Below, piece after piece: positions 46,317 to 56,159 of a stretch of 64,000 nt of DNA (position 1 is the first letter of the stretch; each line of letters opens with the position of its first letter). The position numbers and the translations under genes were made by a program. Origin of the DNA: Hypholoma sublateritium FD-334 SS-4 (Eukaryota; Basidiomycota; Agaricomycetes; Agaricales; Strophariaceae); NCBI GenBank assembly GCA_000827495.1, contig KN817611.1, positions 100,111 to 164,110 on the forward strand, given 5' to 3'. The notes below the pieces were generated by a model that was not told the DNA's origin, did not search any database, and saw nothing but the letters and a program-made list of their open reading frames with translations.

Positions 46317-47196
46317 TGAGTTTTTAGAGCAGAAAAGGGAGATTCTGAGGACTGAACTCATCGAAACCTAAGTATTTAACTGCGTGCGATGGTAACCCAG
46401 ATGCGGATCGCACAGCGATTGCGAAGGGGGGAGTGACGAATGAGAAAGGCCGGAGTGTCCGCGGGGAGCCGTGAACTAGGGAAGGAAATATCTAATCTGG
46501 GTCATAGAAGACAGAGCAACGCACACGTTGGGCTATAAGGCGAGAAGAAAAGGAAGTCTAGCCTTAAGAAAGGTCAAAATTGAACGCCGCTGGCACACGG
46601 TGGTCTCCATAAGTAGCTCCGCTCCTTCTTTGGAGTCATCAATCTTCTTACATCTGTACATCATCGGAGTGTTCGCTGGTTTCACAAATTAAGATGCATC
46701 CATCGTGAGCAGAGGGAGCGCACACCCAATGCTACATCGACGCAAGTATATTGAACACGCTTCGCGTCACAGGAGACTTGGTTTATTAGTCAAACACCAG
46801 TGCGCCCAGCCACGCCGCTGCACGTCTGCATCATCAACTTGAACAGCTTCTTCCTCGGCGACGTCTGCCGTGTCTCATCCTCTCCCGCCAGTTGTAGAGA
46901 CACTAAGCCACGGATACTATCTCATCATCACCACGGACAACCGCGGCCGGTCATCCAGACGTCGACACACATTCCTATCGATCTGTGTATCTCACCGTAT
47001 GAGGACTCCCACTGTCCAGCGCAGCGGGGGCGTCGGGAGCGTGCACGGGTGGCAAGGAGAAAGAAGATAGTTTTGAATAGAGGTGCTACCCCGCGCTTGC
47101 AAATAGATTGAGGTAGCGTGCCTATAAGTTAGCTCATCTCAGCTACAGAAAACCTTTGGTAAAAGTAGGTATAATACATGGAAGAACATACGCATA
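46317..47196. other. Intergenic region
   Basis: No gene supported; open frames on the + strand near 46800-47111 lack any recognisable motif. Confidence 0.4.
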
Positions 47197-48253
47197 CTAA
47201 ACACTATCAGAAGAATTTTCCCGGTCGACACCGCTGCATATATATTCAACGGTCCCCTCCATATCGTCGCCCACCCAACGGGGATACACCACCTTTAAGC
47301 CCTTGGCTTCTGCAAGCGCCTCCAAATCCAGTGTAACTATCCAGGTCCATTCTGGTAAGCGCAGTGTCGTTATAGGATGGCCGACTCTCATTCGCAACGA
47401 GATGAATCCTGCAGTCACCGAGTCAACTTTGAAAATGTCATTTTCATCGAAATCCCTGTCGAAGTCAATAACCTCCAACAATGGGAATATGACCATCTGC
47501 ACATCCGTAGCATTGATGTTGCTCTGGAGCGCCGTGAGATATCCAAGTGTTTGGCTGTCGGCGTTGATAGTCTTCAGAGACGTAAAACAGATGAGAAATG
47601 GCGCCAGCGAAGGATTTATTGGACTTGTGGAGCAGAAATTCAACACAGTGACGCATGAGAACTCCCGAAGGGCTACCTTGTTCAGGACTGTCGAAGGCAC
47701 CCTCGTACTCCCCTCATGACTCAGTGGGATTGACATGACGAGCGGAACGTCAACCGGGACATTGACGTTCAGCATAATGCAAGAAATGTGGCGGAGTTCG
47801 AGGCTCATGACATTGGGTGCGTGCGATCGCAAATAGCGATGGGCGTATCGGGAAAATGTAACCAGTTCCTCGATCCGGTTCCAGTTCTCGTCGCAGAGAA
47901 CGCCGAAGAAAAATTGCGCGATATGTTTCGCCGGGTCGGCGGGCTGTATTTCTTGACCATACCTACCCTGATCCACAGCAGCACGGTCCCGCTCCTCCTC
48001 AAAAGTTCCTTCCGCCATTCGTAGTGCTTAGCTCAGGAGATGAGGTCTACGTCCATCGGTCTCGCCCACAAGGATGGTGTGGCGAGCATCAAGTTGCGCC
48101 AGCGCTGGCACACCAGTGATGCGGCGCGCGTTGTATGTTCTTTGTATGCAGAGCGTATCTGTCCACGAACATGTTGGCATTGATCGTGAATATAAGCAAC
48201 AGCGCGTCGTCGTCAAGTATGTGGATAAATGCAGATGGCGTGCTGACTGACAT
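47197..48253 (-). pseudogene. F-box protein with LRR-like C-terminus, disrupted
   Basis: F-box proteins recruit targets to SCF ubiquitin ligases. From the ATG at 48253 the - strand reads ILDDDALLLIFTINANMF and ALHTK, then after a one-base shift SLVCQRWRNLMLATPSLWAR, the basidiomycete F-box signature. A TGA interrupts before HYEWRKELLRRSGTVLLW, and another one-base shift is needed to enter the long open C-terminal frame (about 48018-47197: DENWNRIEELVTFS, FPLLEVIDFDRDF, SLRMRVGHPITTLRLPEW). Shifts at two places plus a stop argue for a decayed gene, although one shift could hide an intron. Confidence 0.7.
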
Positions 48254-49337
48254 TATCGACGAAACGCCCTGAGAGGGATTTGGGCAAGATTTGGGTTGGA
48301 TTTGGGTGACTTACACAATATGATCACAAGGGACTTGAAATAGCTCAATGTATGCGTGACGGCGAGGTCATCACTCAAAGTCCACGGGAATATTCAGGTC
48401 AGTCGCACTGCGACCTAGATCATGTCTATGAAGCGTATTCTCATACGTATATACTAGGCACACTGTGCGCCATGGCCAAATGCATCCGTGTTTCTACGAT
48501 TTGTCCGCGAATCGAAGGCGCCTTTGTACACCCGTTTCGCGAATCATAGATCACGCGCACGGCCCAGAGGTGGTGCAGTGGGCCGGCGTTCGATGGAAAA
48601 AGGCTCGTATCCCTCGGAAAAGAAGTACCACGGTATTATATAGGAGTCCGAAGGTGCAGGATACCTTTCACGCGTATTATGACCTCCCCCAAACCTCCCC
48701 AGACGCATGTGCTACTTAGTCAGGAGTCAGCGAAATCTGCAATCTGGCGCATATAATCACCGATAATGGGCCTACTCACACAAAGTTTCATATACTTACT
48801 CTGGAAATATGCAATGACTTTACATCGAATAGATTTTACTTTTATGTGATTCAAATCGTTCGTTGATCGTTGTCGGCATGGTCGCGTATGTGATCGAATT
48901 TGGAAGCAGCTGGGTGAGGGATGAAGGAGAGTGCGGGGAGGTAGGTGTACAGCGGAACTGTACGCGCAGGGAAAACGAAGGTCGCCAAGGGCGGTCGGCG
49001 CTCTGCACGGACGGGCGAACAGGTCGCAGCGAGCCTCCACGTCATACACATGTAGCAAACACTATCACAGACGAACCAAAGTCAGCACATTCAATGGAAT
49101 AGATAAGCCGTCGACGCACCGTTATCGCCAGTATAATCCTTCGAGAAGATGGACACCTCCGCGTCCGGTGTCGGTCGATCGACAAAGTCGTCGTCCTGAG
49201 TATTCATAGGTATTCATTCAATTCAGCATGGGCACGGGTGCGATAGGTACCAGAGCCGCGCGATGACGAGATCGACGCGGCAGGCACACTAGCACGACGG
49301 AAAGCGCCCGGTAACACTCATACGAGCAAAAAGAAAC
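48254..49337. other. Intergenic region
   Basis: No gene recognised. Confidence 0.4.
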
Positions 49338-49383
49338 TGCCCACATCCAGCCACGCTCCTCGCGCGGCCGGCATATGGCAGTT
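49338..49383 (-). repeat. Palindrome P1, copy 18, inverted unit
   Basis: CTGCCCACATCCAGCC opposite GGCCGGCATATGGCAG, followed by GTGCTGGGCGG, i.e. the unit lies in reverse orientation. Decayed inverted repeat sequence continues to about 49700. Confidence 0.65.
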
Positions 49384-50018
49384 GGATCCGCCATCGAGTG
49401 CTGGGCGGATATCGACGTGGGAGCGGGAGGTGGACATGCGTGGGACGGGCGAGCGCAGTACATGGATAGCCAAGAATAAGCGTTCCGAGGGGGTGGATGG
49501 ACTGGCTATACGGCAACGACGTTGCCAGGCAGCGATTGATATTGAGATCGGATGGAGGCAGCAGGTGCGGCTGCATTAAAGCATATACACAAAGGCACTG
49601 GGGTCAAACGAATGCACGAGTGGTCTACGTCCCGAGGACGGATGGGCGACGCAGAGCACGCCGGGGGACGCTGAACTTGATAGAGATCTGATGAGCGTGA
49701 GCAGAGCGGGCTCGCGCGATAGAGCGACGGAATGGAGGGCAGCACCTAGTAGCCAAGTGAAGCAGAGAGAAGAAAGAGCTCTACAGCGGAGGCCGGGCGG
49801 ATGTAAGTTTGCGGTGACCGGGAGGACATTTGATTGAGGAGGTGTAGTATGCGGCGACCAGCAACGGTGTAACGTTTGGACGTCCCTGCACCGCATCAAC
49901 CCACATTATGCCGCGCCGGCAGTCTCATCACTCCCACGCGCTATCTAATCTATGCCACTTATGCCGACCGTATGCCTTCCGCCTCTCGTTTCCGCTGTAT
50001 GACGATCCATGCCCTATG
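49384..50018 (-). repeat. Inverted, decayed hairpin-repeat sequence
   Basis: Purine-rich on the + strand, with reverse-complement fragments of the array (for example GTGCTGGGCGGATATCGACG near 49410). Limits are unclear and the right part shows nothing certain. Confidence 0.45.
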
Positions 50019-50019
50019 C

Positions 50020-50325
50020 TGACTCGTTCTGACTCTTTGTATGACTCTGACTGACTCTTGAAGAGTCGGTCTTCTTTTCCTGACTCTGAGGCAAGCAAGT
50101 ATCTCTTTGATTGGCTAGAGAGCTCCTTGACTCATGTATTAGAATATGTATAAGTAGCTGTAGTTTGTACCCATGTAAAGTAGAGTGTATAGTTTGAATA
50201 AGACTGTTCACCCCTGTTCTTTAAGAGAATCCTCTAAGTAAATCAGTCCGAGTCTTCGAACCCGTGTCACGTTACTGCCTTTAAGTGACACTCTTGTCGC
50301 TTTTGGTCCACAAACGTTACAAACG
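50020..50325 (+). promoter_or_regulatory. LTR-like segment with TGACTC cluster and TATA box
   Basis: TGACTC occurs at 50020, 50030, 50042, 50052 and 50081, and TGACTCA at 50128-50134. TATAAG follows at 50149. Further on come TTTGAATAAGACTGTTC and a segment ending TCTTCGAACCCGTGTCACG, which looks like the R-U5 part of a retrotransposon LTR. TGACTCA is the known site of Gcn4/AP-1-type bZIP factors. No retrotransposon coding region is adjacent and no target duplication was found, so a solo LTR or a fragment is inferred. Confidence 0.45.
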
Positions 50326-50345
50326 GCCCATTGCGCATCTGAGTA

Positions 50346-50391
50346 CTGCCCATACCCGGCTATTCACGCTGTGCGCTCGCCGTATTGGGAG
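50346..50391 (-). repeat. Palindrome P1, copy 19, inverted unit
   Basis: CTGCCCATACCCGGC opposite GCCGTATTGGGAG, followed by GAGCGCTGGGCGG; reverse orientation relative to the main array. Confidence 0.65.
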
Positions 50392-50654
50392 TTACATCCA
50401 CTGTGGAGCGCTGGGCGGATGCAGACGCGGGGTGGAGGAGACACGGGGTCGGCAGCCAGTCGTTCGTTGCGTATCTACCAGACGCTTCAGGGGGGGGCGC
50501 GGCGTACGTGCAGGGAACTCTCTCTCTGATAAGGTGGTTTGTACAGGGAAGCGCGCAGCGGGAAAAGGCGGCGGGTGATGCAGAGCGTTGAACGGAAGCG
50601 GGAGGGGGTGAATCCAAGGTGTATCAGTGAAAGACTCGGAGTAAAAGCACAGTT

Positions 50655-50760
50655 CGGATACAGTGTTTGGCAGTATGTGGTGGGGAAGCAGTTGCCATAA
50701 ATGGCTCATTCACATGGCTAGGTGACGCCGAGCTATTTTTATTTCACTTGCGAGCGCGTC
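50655..50760 (-). repeat. Repeat head block, copy 8, inverted
   Basis: The reverse complement reads GTGAAATAAAAATAGCTCGG, GGCAACTGCTTCCCCACCAC and ACTGCCAAACACTG, the order of the head blocks elsewhere. Confidence 0.7.
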
Positions 50761-51062
50761 AGTCAGAGAGCCTGCCTGCGCATGTAAGTACATACATTAA
50801 TATGACCATATTATTGCTCTGTAGCCTACTCTGTATGATTGTATCCGCTCTTCCACAAATAAAAATTCCACCGGTCATCATTTATTCGAATATGTAGCGA
50901 TTAAAGGATTGGTTGACAATTTACTTATGCCGGGTGTTCTATACATCAAGGGCAATAATATCAAGGAAAACAGAAGCATCAAGCCTCCTCGTCACGGTAA
51001 AATAAAAGAGTGTGGTATCAGAGTCCATTTCTCCGCGTATGCGCTCAGGCACGCAAACGCTG

Positions 51063-51974
51063 TCATTCCGGGAACATATTGATGTCATCGCCAACAAACC
51101 TATACAGCGGCTCATCGTCGAATATGAACATCTTCTTTGTCCGCGGCGAGTCCACAGACCCCGTGTGCAAAAACTGTACCGGCTCTACCTGCGGAGAGTC
51201 GAGGTTCACACAATCATACCTGACTTTTACGCTGCCCTTGCTCTCCAGCCACCCGTACTTGTCCATCGCCGCCCTGCACGGCGACGGCTGGTTGGGCCCG
51301 CGCTCAAGGCCCACCGACGACGGCGTGCCCGCGCGGCTCGAAGAGCCGGAGGCAGAGCGCCCCAAGGCGGCCCTCATCTTCGCAAGGCGCGCCACGCGCG
51401 GGCTCTCGGTGGCCAGCGAAGAGGGCGAGATGGCCATCGCCGCCGACGCAGAAGGCGGCGGCGTGCACGGGCGGCTCGGACCCGGACCGGAGACTGCGCG
51501 TGCCTTTGCGCTCCTCATCTTTGCTATCCGCGCCAGGCGCGGGCTCTCAACCCCCAGCGCCGCGGGCGAGACGACCATGGGCGGCGGCGTGCACGGACGC
51601 ATCGGACCCGGCCCGGAGACAGCGCGCGCCTTCGGAACGTACGGCGCGGCGGCGCGCCGTGGGCTGAGCGGGGTCTCGTACCCCTTGCGCAGCGTGTCGT
51701 CCTTGCGCTTCGTGGGAGTCGACGGCGGGTGGGGAGAGCGTACGGACGAGGGAACGGGGGAGGGCAGTAGGTGGGGCGCGAGGGACCATGTCGTCTTATC
51801 CGTGGGCAGCGCGAGCGAGACCCTCCGCTTAGGCGGGGCCGAGGGCCTGGAAGGTACTGGTACAAACGCCGGCAAGAGGTGCGCTCTTTCCGTTTGGCGG
51901 GAGTTGGAGGTGGACGTAGCGGGCGCTGGGCGGGCGGCGCTCGCGTGTTCGTTGGGGGTTGGGAGTTTGTTCAT
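51063..51974 (-). CDS. Pro/Ser-rich hypothetical protein with internal repeat
   Basis: Single open frame of 303 residues from the ATG at 51974. It is low-complexity and basic, with many S/T-P sites (candidate CDK/MAPK targets). An internal duplication is clear: KARAVSGPGPMRPCTPPP with ESPRLARIAKMR (about residues 115-153) is followed by KARAVSGPGPSRPCTPPP with ESPRVARLAKMR (about 157-199). The C-terminal 70 residues are more ordered-looking (MDKYGWLESKGSVKVRYDC, then MFIFDDEPLYRFVGDDINMF). I do not recognise the family; a regulatory or scaffolding protein is only a guess. Confidence 0.6.
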   Translation of the reverse strand: MNKLPTPNEHASAARPAPATSTSNSRQTERAHLLPAFVPVPSRPSAPPKRRVSLALPTDKTTWSLAPHLLPSPVPSSVRSPHPPSTPTKRKDDTLRKGYETPLSPRRAAAPYVPKARAVSGPGPMRPCTPPPMVVSPAALGVESPRLARIAKMRSAKARAVSGPGPSRPCTPPPSASAAMAISPSSLATESPRVARLAKMRAALGRSASGSSSRAGTPSSVGLERGPNQPSPCRAAMDKYGWLESKGSVKVRYDCVNLDSPQVEPVQFLHTGSVDSPRTKKMFIFDDEPLYRFVGDDINMFPE

Positions 51975-52965
51975 TAGTTTAGTGGTTAGATTAGAATCTA
52001 GATGGAGAGAATAGTCTGGGAGAAGTCAGCGATATGGAAACTGTGAGGAAGTACGGAGCTCACTGACCTAGCCGTCAGAAAAGCAATTTCGAATGAGGGA
52101 GCCGGGAAACATCCAACCTACTTATACGGCCACGGAATGTGGCATATTCGGTTGACATCGGGTTATCTGTGGCTTTGAGTGTGGACATATCAGGAAAAGA
52201 GGCCAACGGTGGCTCGTCGTGGCCACGCAGGGGTGCTGCCCGACACAAAATGCAAGCAAGTCGACTGGCCAATTGCTTATCCTTCCCAATTTGGTAATTT
52301 TCCATATCGTTACAGCCTCCGCTGCTGCTTTTGCGTTCCTGTTTGGCTACTTCAGGCAATCGGACTACATTCCAATTATGCAAATGTGGCAGTAGTGGCT
52401 ACGCCGGGCTGGTATCTCCAATTAGTCCTATCGAAGCAGTTGCGCGACCGCTCACCCTCAATTGGCTTGGCACACGAACCGCCTGCGCGGGCCTGCACTG
52501 CGAAGGCCCGCACCGCGAAGGCCCAAACAGAATACCCATCCTGAACCGCATCGTCTGTGATATTGGTGTTAGACTTGCATCCAAATTCGAGAGAGAACAT
52601 ACCACATACAGCGCGTTGGTATATCACCTCGTGAAGAGACGTGATAGAGGCGGCGAATACACTCCTGCTCCAACAATGCTCTCCGCGCTTCACGCCGGAT
52701 TATGGACTCGAGAGCTTTTCATTGACGCTTGGTATTCTCTCGTCCGTCCTGTGGAATCTCACCGTCGCCAACCGCGCGCTCTTCGCGGAAAATATCTGCC
52801 TTCCACGCGCCCCATTCGCGGTCTCTGGCAATAATCCCAGGCTCAACCATAAGTATCCTCTGAAGCGACAATATTCGACGCGTCGCTCATACTTACTCTG
52901 CGTGGCTTTGAATCTGTTTCGAGACGTCCACAGCCTTTCGGCATCAGCTCTCTTTCGATTCCGGA
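51975..52965. other. Intergenic region
   Basis: No gene supported. A short direct repeat of GCGAAGGCCC occurs near 52500-52525. Confidence 0.4.
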
Positions 52966-53640
52966 TATCCTCGTCGCGCGATGCTTTGTAATTTCTGTAC
53001 TGCATACCGGGCATCCGGGAAATCACGCAGGGAACGCACGAGGGCGGCGAGCTGCTCTCTGTAAATAGCAGCACTAAAGTTCTAGACTATCACGTTTGAG
53101 CTTGAACGATCGGATAGGGTAAGATGCGCACCAGTCGTTGAATCACACTGGGATACAAGCCCCATTCTACAGAATGTAGGTTGACCTGAGAGAAATAATC
53201 TGGTGTGGGTGAAGAGAAACACGTAATCGCGTAAGTTAGAGGCACCTTCCACGTCGGCGATGTATTCACTTGATATAAGATAATCTTTCGCCGTCTATGA
53301 TGAGATTAATGACAATGCACAAAATTGTACGTTGTACGTACCTCGATACCCATGCAATGCTCTAAGCTTGAAAGATATCCTGATAGTCGGGTGCTACACT
53401 CGGACAATCGAAAAGATTGAATTTCTTGGAGCATTTTGTCGAGCAGGAAGTCCAGAAGCGAGGCGCGCGGAACACGCATGTCTCCCTGCTTACAGTCGAC
53501 GACCGACCCAAGCGAAGATAGCGCCACGTATGCGTTAGCGATCTCCATATCCAGAAATGTCGCGCATTCGCAGTCGTCCCATTCGTCTGTGCACCCTCTT
53601 CGTCATGTCAATCGCGCGATATGGTGACAGTAATACAGAA
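52966..53640 (-). pseudogene. NACHT-protein relic (copy 5)
   Basis: The - strand near 53590-53440 reads CATFLDMEIANAYVALSSLG, SVVDC and RASLLDFLLDK, matching CAEFVGL, VYVALSPLQSVVD and HASLPDFLCD of the intact copies. About 400 bp further on (53065-52990) AIYREQLAALVRSLRDF corresponds to AVYQQQLRAFVRF of the C-terminal module. The NACHT core is absent and frames are broken. It is more diverged than copies 1-3. Confidence 0.65.
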
Positions 53641-53896
53641 AGCACCGCCCACCTCATGACAAATGCGCTTTGAGGATAGTCTTCTACACCACCTGGGAGC
53701 CACATATCTGGACAAACCTGTCATGACCCGGCCGAAAATGTTGGACCATGACCGGTGAGCGCCGACGGCCAGAGGAAAAAGGGTGAGGGACATACACAAG
53801 ACCTCGTTCCACAACAGTTGTGGATAACTTCATAAGAAAAACAGTCAGCCAGACAGACATATATTATCTCATTCTGATATTAAACATGATCGTTAC

Positions 53897-55711
53897 CTAC
53901 TCCAGGCGCACGCCCCCGCAGCTCACATACTCGTTCCGCGGCCCATGGCTTCCCATAACCCACAATTGTACCTCGTCGACGGTATACGTGCCCAAGTTGA
54001 TTTCCAGCGGCGGCGGCGCAGCGAGCGGCGAACGGTATTTGGGCGCCAGGTCTGCTTTCGCGAGCGGGGTTGGAAGACTAGTGGAAGGGGGTGCTTCAAT
54101 AACGCTGGAGCTTGAAGCAGAGGGCATCAATAAATCAGAAACGCCTTCATTTCTCTCCTGTACCGCAGTTCGCGAGAGGTGCGATGAGTCTTCCCTTGAG
54201 AACGGCACACTTCCGTAGTTGGATGTAGAGTTAGCAGTTTCATTTCTGGCGGATTCGACGCCGTGTAGTCGGGGGTGTCCCGCGCTGCTGCGGGACGTTA
54301 TGGGAGGCACGTCAGGGTCAGGGTCAGGGTCATCCCGCTCGCCGATCTCCTGCCCCACGGCGCCCAAGAGGCGACATGCACCGGAGGCGAGTACGTCTGA
54401 ATACGCAAACGGGAGACGTCGAGCAGGTTTCCGGTGGCTCGTGTTAAGGATTGTGCAATGTAGCTAGAACGGCGGAGTTAGCTACTATCATGCACGAAGT
54501 AGGGAAGGTAAAAAAAGTAAAGGAGAGCATGGCGAAGACGACACACATGTAGGGACAGGAGTATATACCACGACATACTTTCAGCGGCCTGGTCTCTGTT
54601 ATATATCCCGCACGCATGAATGTCCCATGTATTAGATCTATAAATCATCAGAAAAGAGCGAGATGTACGCAAGATAAGGACGCACCGCATATATCTCTCA
54701 ATCTCTGCATCGCTTCGTCTACAACCCCTTTAACATTATGCGGGCCCGCGAACAACACCTCGGCGCCTACTTTCTCCTGTTTCGTGGGATCGCGTGCCCC
54801 TTATCAGAGCTTAGATCAACACATGCAGTGTTTACGAACCTAGTGCCATGCGACTTACCTTCCCCTGCAGTTTCTTCGTCGTCCCCTTCCTCTGCGGCAT
54901 GGGTAAGACTAGAGGCTGGGGTGGACGGGCGCATCCGGATTGTCTTCATGACGTCCAACACCGTGAGGGGTACCTTGACACCCTTCTCGCCACGTAGTAT
55001 GGTGGAAATAGTCGGTTGGAGTGATTGCAGCAGGCTAAGGGCGGTCGATACGGTCTTTCGAGGTGCAGGGGAAGGCGATTGAGGCGCTGAACTGCCTTGT
55101 GCGGGTGTCCTACTTGTGTTTGCGGGAGTATCGCTGGAAGGTAAGGGCGTCTCCGACACCGAGAGGGACAGCGTGGCAGATGCGAGGGGGTCTTCTGATT
55201 CCTGTACTTGAAATCCAGACGGAGAGCGCGGTATATCAGCGGCCGCTGGCTCTTCCGCTTCAAGCTCGAGCGCCATTACACCTAGAGTCATATGTAATCT
55301 CCAAGGATCGATGACGATGGAGGTGTCCAGGCCTTCAACAAGTGACGACGACGTGGCACCTTTCTTCTGAGGGCGTGAGTCAGTAGCACTGAACAATGCA
55401 GCTTGGAAAGCGCTGACGCGGCTCCTCAGCTCATCGTGTGTATGCTGAATCGTCGCAATTGAGAACATTCGTCCGTCAGGAATAAGAAATGGCATACTAG
55501 AGGCAGCGCAAGGACTGTACAAAGCGTGTGTTAGCTACATTCAATAAAAAAGGAAGGACTGACAATGCGTGGGCCGCGACAGCCTAGATCCTCCCCTTCC
55601 ACCGCGCTGACTGCTTCCTCGCCCCCGTGTACTCCCTCTCCCGTGATGAGACTCCGAAGACTGCCTGGGTTTGGTTTTCGAAGTGAATGCTGGGGGAGCG
55701 AGGGTGGCCAT
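53897..55711 (-). CDS. ASCC1/AKAP7-like 2H phosphoesterase-family protein
   Basis: Six exons fit in phase: 55711-55564, 55514-55498, 55444-54859, 54766-54686, 54595-54579 and 54463-53897, giving 471 residues. The N-terminus is an RGG-like basic stretch (HHGRGSTRGRGSSQRGGRGG), then PTHFLALPL, the usual start of the AKAP7/ASCC1 domain. The first catalytic-type motif is WRLHMTLGVM (H-x-T) and the second LHCTILNTSHRK (H-x-T), as in 2H phosphoesterases; the end GTYTVDEVQLWVMGSHG also fits. In animals ASCC1 is an accessory subunit of a transcription/DNA-alkylation-repair complex and lacks KH here. A long Ser/Pro-rich insertion separates the two halves, and a DPDPDPD run follows the second motif. 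Two 17-bp exons are unusual but both are needed to keep the conserved motifs. Confidence 0.85.
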
Positions 55712-56159
55712 GGTGCTTAACTTCTCGACGAAGGTTTTGGCATATATGAGAGAGAAAGCCAGAGTTAGCGTTGGGCAATGAGATGACGGTAACAAGCGTC
55801 AGATGATGGCTACATCTGACTTGAAACTGACTTTCAACTTGCGGCGTGGTCTATTTATAGTTGTCAGCCGCACGCCAACCAAAAATACCCTTTGGATGGG
55901 CATCTTCCTTTACTCAACGCACATCCTCGTATAAGGCGACACATTGCACGTCATGCAGGCTCAAGAAAAATATTTTAAACGAGGGCAAAATGGATGTGAA
56001 ATACGATTGGAATTTTGGAAATAGGTTAAATTTTGCGATAAAAGGAAATACCATACTTAATGTCTACAATGATTCTCTTCGGGAAAAAAATAGCGATGAA
56101 ATTAGGTAGCGAATGCGCTTACACTAGATACTCAAACTTGTATAAGTAGCTTGGAACTA
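55712..56159. other. Intergenic region
   Basis: Promoter side of the ASCC1-like gene and 3' side of the GMC gene; no further gene seen. Confidence 0.4.

Noticed and set aside
9856..50391. CRISPR array or Helitron ends as explanation for the palindromes
   Set aside because: Spacing is hundreds of bases to several kb and irregular, the genome is fungal, and no CTRR end or TC start accompanies the hairpins; no Rep/helicase gene is present.
51012..52014. Long + strand frames (252 and 334 codons) opposite the Pro/Ser-rich gene
   Set aside because: GC-rich antisense shadows; the - strand frame has the clear internal protein repeat and an ordinary composition.
55861..56109. 82-codon + strand frame between the ASCC1-like and GMC genes
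   Set aside because: AT-rich intergenic sequence, no motif, starts without context.
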